Positions 36,775-44,943 of a DNA stretch of 64,000 nucleotides are shown piece after piece. The DNA is from Pseudomonas azotoformans (GTDB lineage: Bacteria; Pseudomonadota; Gammaproteobacteria; Pseudomonadales; Pseudomonadaceae): the NCBI RefSeq assembly GCF_900103345.1, contig NZ_LT629702.1:2976001-3040000 (forward strand). Reading direction: 5' to 3'. Below the pieces are notes generated by a model. That model was not told the origin of the DNA and did no database searches. It saw only the letters and a program-made list of their open reading frames with translations. Numbering within the stretch: the first letter of the stretch is position 1; each line of letters opens with the position of its first letter. A program made the translations under genes and the position numbers.

Positions 36775-37614
36775 TTACAAGGAGTCCGATCTTTTTTCTA
36801 TCAACATCCAACTCGTTGTTACATATGACGAAGGTTTGTAACCACGGTAACGTGCAATCTCTTCGCCCTTATCCGAAAGTGCTACCCGGACAGTCCCGTG
36901 GAAAGGGTCGTCCAGGTATTCAATCCTGTGCGTCAACTCGTCTACGATAGTACCGACGCCGATCCTTCCATCTTGATCACCATCCAGTTTCCTGAACAGA
37001 AACCGACGAGACAACAACTGAAGTTTTTAATAAATATTGGCTGATATTGTTATCACTCGAGTGATCGGAAAGTGATTAAACCCTTGGCACCAATAACATG
37101 TTGGATATTATGACGATCAATTTCCCCATCCAGCCGGCCATGCGCATCTATATCAAGCTGATTCATAATGTACGGACGGCATAGAATTGCATCCGCCAGC
37201 GGTGAGCCTTCAACGGTCAATCCATGCACCTCTTCTCGACTCTTCTCAACGAGTTCGGTGTGATAAAAACCCTTTTCAAATGGATCGACGTACTTGTCGA
37301 AACTGGCCAGCAACTTCAAGGTCAAGGCTTGATCGCTCAATCCCGTCCAAAGAGGTAAGCTCCTGAGCATTGATGACATTATATGAAGCCCCGTCCGGTG
37401 AAACCGTAAGGGCGTTGATGATTACTCACAATTGTATTGCACTACCTGAAAACCGCACTTCACCCTTTTGAAGTCACCAGCCAATTGCTTGGACATCCGT
37501 AAAATCGCTCCAAGCGGCATATTGTATGCGCACCGTTTTTTCCTCTTCGGGCCACAGCGCGATACGAGATGGCGCAGACAGTAGTGGAGCATTCAACACA
37601 TTATTTATAATCAT
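36775..37614 (-). pseudogene. broken gene for an EF-hand-like, possibly type III-secreted protein
   Basis: Three minus-strand fragments in different frames follow one another. The first (37614-37474, 46 codons, ATG with AAGG at 7 bases) begins MIINNVLNAPLLSAPSR. The second (37379-37053) holds LASFDKYVDPFEKGF and NQLDIDAHGRLDGEID. The third (37017-36775) holds FRKLDGDQDGRIGVGTI, an EF-hand-type loop, but would need a TTG start without a ribosome binding site. The second aligns with repeat A of the intact gene at 38444. I read this as one gene broken by frameshifts or deletions. The hrp box at 37661-37688 would have driven it. The sequence is more AT-rich than the cco genes. Confidence 0.7.
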
Positions 37615-37660
37615 AGTATTACCTTAGAATAGTAACCACGTTGATAGCAGTGTCTACTCG

Positions 37661-37688
37661 TGTGTGGCAACTCGACGCTATCAGTTCC
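37661..37688 (-). promoter_or_regulatory. hrp box (HrpL-type promoter) before the broken gene
   Basis: On the minus strand, GGAACT-N15-CCACACA matches the P. syringae HrpL consensus GGAACC-N15/16-CCACNNA at all but one position. It ends 46 bases before the ATG at 37614. Confidence 0.75.
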
Positions 37689-38374
37689 ACTCACAACGGC
37701 ATTAAACAACTTACACAAATGTCATAAACCATTTCAAGCTGTCAATCCCTTACATCCTCTACAGTGCCGCCCCACCTTGGCGCCCCTGCAGTATCCATCC
37801 AGCTCACTCAGCAGCGAATCGCCTGCGGATACGTCTTAGCGCGTTAGGATCGAGCCAATACCCAGGGTGTCATCTATAAACTAGAAACTCCGATTCCGAT
37901 ATCAGAAGCTGGTCACAAGCGAGTGTAAGCGTGCGGTTAGTTGGCCTGGGCATACAGCGGGCTCAACCGAACGTTAGTTGACAACCACATTAGCCTGCCA
38001 GGCTCAACCGTCCAGGGCTGTCGGTTTGCGGTTCTATTGTTCCTCGGCTTTATTGTCCCCATGGGACTAGCTGTAGTTGCCCAAGCGTGGTTAAGGCCAC
38101 CAGTGGCCGAGGGCGAAGATTAGGGCGGCGGCAAACGGCATGAACCGCCATCAGCGGTACCGGGTTATCATATGTCGTTGCAAAATTGTTGAATCTGCAC
38201 CGCTGGCAGTGTACATGCGGCGACAATGAGTCAAGCAGTGAACCCTACATTCAGATAGTCAATCTCTCGTAAAATTTATCCTCTCCGCTGTGCAGGCTGG
38301 TACAAAAATTGATGTCAGAGCCGCAACGTAATAACCGTAGAAAATATTCTTAAATAATTGCTTCGGTTTCAGTT
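37689..38374. other. 686-base non-coding gap between two divergent hrp boxes
   Basis: No supported gene. A 60-codon plus-strand frame at 37941-38123 has a hydrophobic stretch (FAVLLFLGFIVPMGLAVVAQAWL) but begins with TTG without a ribosome binding site and has no recognisable relative; it may be a remnant. The sequence is mixed in composition, with AT-rich ends, and shows no terminal inverted repeats that would mark an insertion sequence. Confidence 0.4.
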
Positions 38375-38403
38375 GGAACGGTAGGACGGGGTGTTTCCAC
38401 CAA
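38375..38403 (+). promoter_or_regulatory. hrp box (HrpL-type promoter) before the intact EF-hand gene
   Basis: GGAACG (38375-38380), a 16-base spacer and CCACCAA (38397-38403) match GGAACC-N16-CCACNNA with one mismatch. The ATG follows 41 bases later, the usual distance for HrpL-regulated genes. Confidence 0.78.
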
Positions 38404-38443
38404 GAGGGGCCATAGACAACTGGTTTTAATTTAGGGACTGTTA

Positions 38444-39091
38444 ATGACTGCGATTGGAAATGTTTATTATAACCCCTCGGCGCCGACTCAAGCTTCGTCT
38501 ACTCCAGCAACGCGCGACCTTAAAAATTATTACATGAACACTACAGAGGAGGGGATAGTCTTTCTTCTGCGTACGTACTTTGACAAGTTTGAAGATCCCA
38601 AGCACCCAGGTTCTGTAACTCGCGAACATCTGGCGAAAATGGCGTACTTCCCTGAAATGGATGGGGTCGACCCTTACGATTCAGCGTTCGCCAGGGCCAT
38701 CTTGGAAAAAGATAGGCTGTTCGAAAAGCTAGATGGTTACGGCAAAGACAAACATGATGGAAAAATTGATCAGGCCAGTCTCGCGTCATTTGAAAGAAAA
38801 GATAATGGTCGATTCTCTACCATGAGTGATAGGGATATAACTCGACACCTCTTCGATAATTTCAATGATTTCAAACTGGTGAGTTGGAGTAGCACGGGTA
38901 GAAAATTTAACGAACTATCTATTCAAAGACTTCAACAGGTACTCAATTCGAAAAACTATAATGATGAAAAAAAGATGTTCATACGTGAATTCTTTAACCG
39001 TCCTGAGCTAATGCAGCAATTGGGGTTTCATGGTAAGTCCAGCTTGGTTACTCGTGATGATGTCAAGCAGAAGCTCCCGTATATCAGGTAA
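38444..39091 (+). CDS. candidate type III-secreted EF-hand-like protein
   Basis: A 215-residue soluble protein with no Sec signal. The first 30 residues are rich in Ser, Thr, Ala, Pro and Asn, with Ile at position 4 and no acidic residue before Asp25, as in Hrp-secreted effectors. Residues 38-113 (LRTYFDKFEDP..., then LFEKLDGYGKDKHDGKIDQASL with an EF-hand-like loop at 96-113) and 128-210 (HLFDNFNDF..., MFIREFFNRPELMQQLG) look like two copies of one module. The LDxxxxxxxDGKI element recalls the C-terminal region of the HrpK/HrpF/NopX translocator family, from memory only. AGGGA precedes the ATG, and an hrp box lies upstream. Enzymatic function unknown. Confidence 0.7.
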   Translation: MTAIGNVYYNPSAPTQASSTPATRDLKNYYMNTTEEGIVFLLRTYFDKFEDPKHPGSVTREHLAKMAYFPEMDGVDPYDSAFARAILEKDRLFEKLDGYGKDKHDGKIDQASLASFERKDNGRFSTMSDRDITRHLFDNFNDFKLVSWSSTGRKFNELSIQRLQQVLNSKNYNDEKKMFIREFFNRPELMQQLGFHGKSSLVTRDDVKQKLPYIR

Positions 39092-39118
39092 GTGCGAAAG
39101 GGTTACCAAAGCCCCATG

Positions 39119-39153
39119 AAAAAAGCCCCGCCAGTTTTTACTGCGCGGGGCTT
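39119..39153. terminator. hairpin terminator after the EF-hand gene
   Basis: AGCCCCGC/GCGGGGCT with a 13-base loop. The T-run is strong on the minus-strand side (A6 on plus) and weak on the plus side, so it may act in both directions. Confidence 0.6.
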
Positions 39154-39279
39154 CGTCGCTTCTAAAACCTTACTCTCCGAGCCCGGAGAGCCAAAAACCG
39201 TCCATACTCACCTGTCAATTGACCCAGATCACTTACACCATCAATTGATCTCCCCCAACGCGACCAAAGGTCGCACCCT

Positions 39280-39293
39280 TTGACAGGGATCAG
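39280..39293 (+). promoter_or_regulatory. candidate Anr/FNR box upstream of ccoG
   Basis: TTGACAGGGATCAG matches the TTGAC-N4-ATCAA form except for the last base. A possible -10, CAATAT (39315-39320), is properly spaced. A second, similar site, TTGACCCAGATCAC, lies at 39219-39232. The ccoG ATG is at 39386. Confidence 0.5.
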
Positions 39294-39385
39294 GGGCGTA
39301 TCATTACGCCACTGCAATATCCTTAATTTGACCCCGGTTGGCACGTACTGGCCGAGGCAAATCTCCACCGCCGTGGGATGCAATG

Positions 39386-40789
39386 ATGAGCGACCAGATA
39401 CCGGTACATGACGTTACCCCGCCTGCCAAAACCGTCGACCTCTACGCCTCGCGAGAGAAAATCTACACCCGCGCCTTCACCGGCCTGTTCCGCAACCTGC
39501 GCATGCTCGGCGGTGCCGGCCTGTTCCTGCTCTACTTCGGCACGGTGTGGCTGAACTGGGGTGGGCACCAGGCCGTGTGGTGGAACCTGCCAGAGCGTAA
39601 GTTCTTTATTTTTGGCGCGACCTTCTGGCCCCAGGACTTCATCCTTCTCTCGGGCATTCTCATCGTTGCGGCGTTTGGCTTGTTCTTCATCACGGTGTAT
39701 GCCGGCCGCGTGTGGTGCGGCTACACCTGCCCGCAGAGCGTGTGGACCTGGATCTTCATGTGGTGCGAAAAGGTCACCGAAGGCGACCGCAACCAGCGCA
39801 TCAAGCTCGACAAGGCCCCCATGGGCGCCAACAAGTTCCTGCGCAAATTCAGCAAGCACACCCTGTGGCTGCTGATCGGTTTTGTCACCGGCATGACCTT
39901 TGTCGGCTACTTCTCGCCGATCCGCGAACTGGTGTTTGACTTCTTCACCGGCCAGGCCGATGGCTGGTCGTATTTCTGGGTGGGTTTCTTCACCCTCGCC
40001 ACCTACGGCAACGCCGGCTGGCTGCGCGAACAGGTGTGTATCTACATGTGCCCGTATGCGCGCTTCCAGAGCGTGATGTTCGACAAGGACACCCTGATCG
40101 TTTCCTACGACCCACGCCGTGGCGAGCTGCGAGGCCCGCGCAAGAAAGGCGTCGACTACAAGGCCCAGGGCCTCGGCGATTGCATCGACTGCACGATGTG
40201 CGTGCAGGTGTGCCCGACCGGTATCGACATCCGCGACGGCCTGCAGATCGAGTGCATCGGCTGCGCCGCGTGCATCGACGCCTGCGACAACATCATGGAT
40301 AAGATGGAGTACCCACGCGGCCTGATCAGCTACACCACCGAGCACAACCTGTCGGGGCAGAAAACCCACAAGCTGCGCCCACGCCTGATCGGCTACGCGC
40401 TGGTGTTGCTGGCGATGATCAGCCTGCTGGTGGCGGCGTTCTTCATGCGCTCGCTGGTGGGTTTCGACGTGAGCAAGGACCGCGTGCTGTACCGCGAAAA
40501 CGCCGAAGGCCGCATCGAGAACGTCTACAGCCTGAAGATCATGAACAAGGACCAGCGCGACCACACCTACGTGCTCGACGCCGCCGGCCTGCCCGACCTC
40601 AAGCTGCAAGGCCGCCGCGAGATCAAGGTGGCGGCCGGCGATATCGTCAGCATGCCGGTGGAGCTGTCGAGTGCGCCGGAACAGTTGCCGTCGAGCACCA
40701 ACGAGGTGAAATTCATCCTCACCGATGCCGATGACGCCAGCGTCCATATTGAAGCCAAGAGCCGATTCATCGGCCCACAAGTCCGCTAA
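39386..40789 (+). CDS. ccoG: cytochrome c oxidase accessory protein CcoG (polyferredoxin)
   Basis: A 467-residue membrane protein with about five helices and two 4Fe-4S ferredoxin motifs: CIDCTMCVQVCP (about residues 271-282) and CIGCAACIDAC (about 297-307), plus an RVWCGYTCPQSVW motif near residue 110. CcoG/FixG/RdxA reduces Cu(II) to Cu(I) for cbb3 oxidase assembly. An Ig-like periplasmic domain forms the C-terminus. The second of two adjacent ATGs was chosen, with GGGA at 7 bases. First gene of ccoGHIS. Confidence 0.93.
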   Translation: MSDQIPVHDVTPPAKTVDLYASREKIYTRAFTGLFRNLRMLGGAGLFLLYFGTVWLNWGGHQAVWWNLPERKFFIFGATFWPQDFILLSGILIVAAFGLFFITVYAGRVWCGYTCPQSVWTWIFMWCEKVTEGDRNQRIKLDKAPMGANKFLRKFSKHTLWLLIGFVTGMTFVGYFSPIRELVFDFFTGQADGWSYFWVGFFTLATYGNAGWLREQVCIYMCPYARFQSVMFDKDTLIVSYDPRRGELRGPRKKGVDYKAQGLGDCIDCTMCVQVCPTGIDIRDGLQIECIGCAACIDACDNIMDKMEYPRGLISYTTEHNLSGQKTHKLRPRLIGYALVLLAMISLLVAAFFMRSLVGFDVSKDRVLYRENAEGRIENVYSLKIMNKDQRDHTYVLDAAGLPDLKLQGRREIKVAAGDIVSMPVELSSAPEQLPSSTNEVKFILTDADDASVHIEAKSRFIGPQVR

Positions 40790-40803
40790 CAGGGAACCGA
40801 ACA

Positions 40804-41343
40804 ATGTCCGTAGCAACTGCCGCAAGCCCTTGGTACAAGCACCTCTGGCCCTGGATCATCATTGGCATCCTGGCCTGTTCGGTGACCTTGACCCTGTCCA
40901 TGGTGACCATCGCGGTGAACAACCCGGACAACCTGGTCAACGACAACTACTACGAGGCCGGCAAAGGCATCAACCGCTCCCTCGACCGCGAGCTACTCGC
41001 GCAGACCCTGCAACTGCGCGCCAAGGTGCACCTGGATGAGCTGACCGGTGAAGTCGAGGTCAACCTTACCGGCTACAGCAACCCGAAAACCCTGGAGCTG
41101 AACCTGATTTCCCCGACCCAGCCGGAGAAAGACCGCAAGATCAACCTGGCCCGTAGCGACAGTGAGCCCGGCCGCTACATCGGCCAAGTCACCGACAAGG
41201 TCGAAGGCCGGCGCTTCGTCGAGTTGCTCGGCGTGGAAGGCGACCGGACCTGGCGCATGTTCGAGGAAGAACAAGTCAGCCACGACAAGGACTTGCTGCT
41301 GGGTGATGAACCGTTGCAGGGTGCCGAAGACCTGAAAAAATAA
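40804..41343 (+). CDS. ccoH: FixH/CcoH family cbb3 assembly protein
   Basis: A 179-residue protein with one N-terminal membrane helix (about residues 14-38; WPWIIIGILACSVTLTLSMVTIAV), the family block NPDNLVNDNYYEAGKGINRSL (about 39-60) and a beta-rich periplasmic domain. CcoH is needed for stable cbb3 oxidase assembly. It begins 14 bases after ccoG and ends before a REPIN that separates it from ccoI. Confidence 0.92.
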   Translation: MSVATAASPWYKHLWPWIIIGILACSVTLTLSMVTIAVNNPDNLVNDNYYEAGKGINRSLDRELLAQTLQLRAKVHLDELTGEVEVNLTGYSNPKTLELNLISPTQPEKDRKINLARSDSEPGRYIGQVTDKVEGRRFVELLGVEGDRTWRMFEEEQVSHDKDLLLGDEPLQGAEDLKK

Positions 41344-41360
41344 AAAGCCTGCGCTTCGCG

Positions 41361-41453
41361 CATCGGGGGCAAGCCCCCTCCCACACTGGATTGGGTTTAC
41401 ACATATCTATTGGTGAAATCAGTCAAATGTGGGAGGGGGCTTGCCCCCGATGA
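41361..41453. repeat. paired REP element (REPIN) inside the ccoGHIS cluster
   Basis: CATCGGGGGCAAGCCCCCTCCCACA and its inverted copy enclose about 42 bases between ccoH and ccoI. It splits an otherwise tight operon and could weaken or stop read-through. Confidence 0.88.
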
Positions 41454-41484
41454 GGCCCTACCAGCCACCATAGATTCCCAAGCC

Positions 41485-43929
41485 ATGACCACCCCCTGCT
41501 ACCACTGCGCCCTCCCCGTCCCCTCCGGTAGCCGTTTCACCACGGTCATCCTCGGTGAGCGCCGCGAACTCTGCTGCCCCGGCTGCCAGGCCGTGGCCGA
41601 AGCCATCGTGGCCGGTGGGCTGGAAAGTTATTACCAGCACCGCAGCGAAGCCTCAGCCAACCCTGAGGCGTTGCCGGTGCAACTGGTGGACGAGTTGGCG
41701 CTGTATGACCGCGCCGACGTGCAGAAACCCTTTGTGCGTCACGCAGGCGAGCTGGCCGAAACCACCCTGCTGATGGAGGGCATCAGTTGCGCCGCCTGCG
41801 GCTGGCTGATCGAGAAACACCTGCGCAGCTTGCCCGCCGTGGCCGAGGCGCGGTTGAACCTGTCCAACCACCGCCTGCACGTGCGTTGGGCCGATGGGCA
41901 ACTGCCGCTGAGCCAACTGCTCGGTGAACTGCGCCATATCGGCTACGCCGCTCACCCCTATCAGGCGGATCGCGCCGCCGAGCAACTGGCCGGGGAAAAC
42001 CGCCTGGCCCTGCGCCAACTGGGCGTGGCCGGGCTGCTGTGGTTCCAGGCGATGATGGCAACCATGGCCACCTGGCCGGAATTCAACATCGACCTGAGCC
42101 CCGAGTTGCATGTGATCCTGCGCTGGGTGGCGATGTTTCTTACAACACCCATCGTGTTCTACAGCTGTGCACCGTTTTTCAAGGGCGCCCTGCGCGACTT
42201 GCGCACGCGCCACCTGACCATGGACGTCTCGGTATCCCTGGCCATCGGCGGGGCGTACCTGGCGGGCATCTGGACCGCGATCACCGGCACGGGCGAGTTG
42301 TACTTCGATGCGGTGGGCATGTTTGCGTTGTTCCTGCTGGCTGGCCGTTACCTGGAGCGCCGCGCCAGGGAGCGCACGGCCGCCGCGACGGCGCAATTGG
42401 TGAACCTGCTGCCCGCCTCGTGCCTGCGGCTCAAGCCCGACGGCCAGAGCGAGCGCATCCTGCTCCCCGAACTGATGCTAGGCGACCGCGTGCTGGTGCA
42501 CCCCGGCGCCGTGCTGCCGGCGGATGGGGTGATTCTCGATGGACAATCGAGCATTGATGAATCCCTGCTCACCGGTGAGTACCTGCCGCAACCGCGCCAG
42601 ACCGGCGACGCGGTCACGGCGGGCACGCTGAATGTCGAGGGGGCATTGACCGTCGAAGTACGTGCCCTGGGCCATGACACACGCCTGTCCGCCATCGTGC
42701 GTTTGCTTGAGCGCGCCCAGGCCGATAAACCACGCCTGGCGCAGATCGCCGACCGGGCCGCGCAGTGGTTCCTGTTGTGCTCGCTGATCGCCGCCGCGCT
42801 GATCGGCCTGCTGTGGTGGGAACTGGATGCGTCGCGGGCGTTCTGGATTGTGCTGGCAATGCTGGTGGCGACTTGTCCCTGTGCGCTGTCCCTGGCCACT
42901 CCCACCGCCCTCACCGCCGCCACCGGTACTTTGCACAAACTCGGGTTACTGCTAACTCGCGGCCATGTGCTGGAAGGGCTGAACCAGATCGACACAGTGA
43001 TCTTCGACAAGACCGGCACCCTCACCGAAGGGCGCCTGGCGTTGAGAGCCATCCGGCCCTTGGGGTCGTTGAGCACCGACCTGTGCCTGAGCTTGGCCGC
43101 CGCCCTGGAAAACCGCTCCGAACACCCGATTGCCCGCGCCTTTGGGCGTGCGCCATTGGCCGCCGATGAGGTCATCAGTTCGCCAGGGCTGGGCCTTGAA
43201 GGTCGTGTCGGCGAGCGCGTATTGCGCATTGGCCAGCCGGGCTTTGTCTGCGAACTCAGTGGTTGCCCGATTCCTGCAGCGCCGCAGGTTTGCGGCCAAT
43301 GGCTGTTGCTCGGCGACCGCGACGGCGCCCTGGCCTGGTTCGTGCTCGACGACCGCCTGCGCAGTGATGCCCCTGCCCTGCTGGCCGCGTGCAAGGCGCG
43401 TGGTTGGCGCACGCTGTTGCTGTCCGGGGACAGTTCGCCGATGGTCACCAGCGTCGCCGCCGAGTTGGGTATCGACGAGGCCCACGGCGGCCTGCGCCCG
43501 GATGACAAGCTGCAAGTCCTTCAGCAACTGCACAAGGAAGGCCGCAAGGTGCTGATGCTTGGTGATGGCGTCAACGATGTGCCGGTACTCGCCGCCGCGG
43601 ACATCAGCGTGGCGATGGGCACGGCCACCGACCTGGCCAAGACCAGCGCCGATGCGGTGTTGCTGTCCAACCGCCTGGACGCCTTGGTGCAAGCCTTTAC
43701 TCTGGCGCGGTGCACCCGCCGGGTAATCATTGAAAACCTGCTGTGGGCCGGGCTGTACAATGGCCTTATGCTGCCGTTTGCCGCCCTGGGCTGGATCACT
43801 CCCATCTGGGCGGCGATCGGCATGTCCCTCAGTTCGTTGACCGTGGTGCTCAATGCCCTGCGCCTGACTCGCCTGCCGAGCGCGCCAGCCGCCCGAGCCC
43901 CCTCAGTAACCCGCCCGCTGCCGGTGTGA
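41485..43929 (+). CDS. ccoI: copper-translocating P-type ATPase CcoI
   Basis: An 814-residue P1B-ATPase that exports Cu(I) to the periplasmic side for the cbb3 CuB centre. The N-terminus has CYHCALP and CCPGCQ Cys pairs, then a heavy-metal domain with GISCAACGW (about residue 97). The transport motif is CPC in VATCPCALSLATPTA (about 468). Phosphorylation site DKTGTLT (about 510) and hinge MLGDGVNDVPVLAAAD (about 690) follow. The CCPGC N-terminus is typical of FixI/CcoI rather than CopA. The start at MTTPCYHC was chosen because the upstream frame runs through REP DNA. Confidence 0.94.
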   Translation: MTTPCYHCALPVPSGSRFTTVILGERRELCCPGCQAVAEAIVAGGLESYYQHRSEASANPEALPVQLVDELALYDRADVQKPFVRHAGELAETTLLMEGISCAACGWLIEKHLRSLPAVAEARLNLSNHRLHVRWADGQLPLSQLLGELRHIGYAAHPYQADRAAEQLAGENRLALRQLGVAGLLWFQAMMATMATWPEFNIDLSPELHVILRWVAMFLTTPIVFYSCAPFFKGALRDLRTRHLTMDVSVSLAIGGAYLAGIWTAITGTGELYFDAVGMFALFLLAGRYLERRARERTAAATAQLVNLLPASCLRLKPDGQSERILLPELMLGDRVLVHPGAVLPADGVILDGQSSIDESLLTGEYLPQPRQTGDAVTAGTLNVEGALTVEVRALGHDTRLSAIVRLLERAQADKPRLAQIADRAAQWFLLCSLIAAALIGLLWWELDASRAFWIVLAMLVATCPCALSLATPTALTAATGTLHKLGLLLTRGHVLEGLNQIDTVIFDKTGTLTEGRLALRAIRPLGSLSTDLCLSLAAALENRSEHPIARAFGRAPLAADEVISSPGLGLEGRVGERVLRIGQPGFVCELSGCPIPAAPQVCGQWLLLGDRDGALAWFVLDDRLRSDAPALLAACKARGWRTLLLSGDSSPMVTSVAAELGIDEAHGGLRPDDKLQVLQQLHKEGRKVLMLGDGVNDVPVLAAADISVAMGTATDLAKTSADAVLLSNRLDALVQAFTLARCTRRVIIENLLWAGLYNGLMLPFAALGWITPIWAAIGMSLSSLTVVLNALRLTRLPSAPAARAPSVTRPLPV

Positions 43930-43951
43930 GCCGCGCGGGCATGGAGTGCAG

Positions 43952-44164
43952 ATGCCAGCTTTATACGTAATGATCCCGGCGGCGCTGCTCTTGGTGGGCG
44001 TGGCCATCTACATCTTCTTCTGGGCCGTGGACAGCGGCCAGTACGACGACCTCGACGGCCCGGCCCATAGCGTGCTGTTCGACGATCAGGACCCGAACCA
44101 CCTGGCTGGCGTCGAAGAGGCCAACCACCCCGAACAACCACCAAAAGACCCGCCCCATGCTTGA
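43952..44164 (+). CDS. ccoS: cbb3 oxidase maturation protein CcoS
   Basis: A 70-residue protein with one N-terminal helix (PALYVMIPAALLLVGVAIYIFFWAV) followed by the family motif SGQYDDLDGPAHSVLFDDQD. CcoS is required for insertion of haem and copper into CcoN. GGAG lies 5 bases before the ATG. It overlaps the next gene by eight bases. Confidence 0.93.
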   Translation: MPALYVMIPAALLLVGVAIYIFFWAVDSGQYDDLDGPAHSVLFDDQDPNHLAGVEEANHPEQPPKDPPHA

Positions 44165-44840
44165 GCTGGCGCCGCTGCTGGTCTCTGCGCTGATCCTCGG
44201 CCTGCTCGGTGGCGGCCATTGCCTGGGCATGTGCGGCGGGTTGATGGGCGCGCTGACCCTGGCGATCCCCAAGGAGCAACGCGGCCGCCGGTTTCAACTG
44301 CTGCTGGCCTACAACCTGGGACGTATCCTCAGCTATGCCGCGGCCGGCGTGTTGATCGGCCTCGCCGGCTGGGCGGTGGCGAACAGCCCGGCGGCGATGT
44401 TCATGCGCGTGCTCGCCGGCCTGCTGTTGATCAGCATGGGCCTGTACCTGGCGGGCTGGTGGAGCGGTCTCACCCGTATCGAAAGCCTCGGACGCGGCCT
44501 GTGGCGCTATATACAGCCGGTCGCCAACCGTTTGCTGCCCGTGTCCAGCGTACCGCGTGCATTGCTGCTGGGGGCGCTGTGGGGATGGTTGCCGTGCGGG
44601 TTGGTCTACAGCACGTTGCTGTGGGCGGCGAGCCAGGGCAATGCCTGGGACAGTGGGTTGTTGATGCTGGCGTTCGGGCTGGGGACTTGGCCGGTGCTGT
44701 TGGCTACAGGTCTGGCGGCTGAGCGGGTGACGGCGCTGTTGCGCAAGCGCAGCGTGAGGATGGCCGGCGGCTTGCTGGTGATCCTGTTTGGAATATGGAC
44801 GTTACCCGGTCCGCATCAGCACTGGTTGATGGGCCATTAA
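44157..44840 (+). CDS. DsbD_2/TauE-SafE-like membrane protein linked to ccoGHIS
   Basis: A 227-residue membrane protein with about six helices. The N-terminal GLLGGGHCLGMCGGLMGAL (about residues 15-33) with two Cys and a His, together with PVSSVPRALLLGALWGWLPCGLVY, is the DsbD_2 (YtnH-like) signature. Genes of this kind regularly follow ccoS, and the Cys/His motif suggests metal or thiol-electron handling for oxidase assembly; this is inference from context. It overlaps ccoS by eight bases. Confidence 0.85.
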   Translation: MLELAPLLVSALILGLLGGGHCLGMCGGLMGALTLAIPKEQRGRRFQLLLAYNLGRILSYAAAGVLIGLAGWAVANSPAAMFMRVLAGLLLISMGLYLAGWWSGLTRIESLGRGLWRYIQPVANRLLPVSSVPRALLLGALWGWLPCGLVYSTLLWAASQGNAWDSGLLMLAFGLGTWPVLLATGLAAERVTALLRKRSVRMAGGLLVILFGIWTLPGPHQHWLMGH

Positions 44841-44869
44841 ATCGCCATGTGGCATAGCGCCGCTCCCTG

Positions 44870-44883
44870 TTGATGCAAATCAA
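44870..44883 (+). promoter_or_regulatory. perfect Anr/FNR box upstream of hemN
   Basis: TTGATGCAAATCAA is the exact FNR/Anr palindrome. TAGACT at 44906-44911 lies where the -10 should be if the box is centred at -41.5, so this looks like a class II Anr-activated promoter with a start near 44918. Confidence 0.88.
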
Positions 44884-44943
44884 GGTGGGCGCCCCGGACA
44901 GCCCCTAGACTCGGCCCACTAGCCTATCCGGGGGAACGCCCGC

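Noticed and set aside
37941..38123. 60-codon frame with a hydrophobic stretch between the two hrp boxes
   Set aside because: TTG start without a ribosome binding site and no recognised relative; kept only as a possible remnant.
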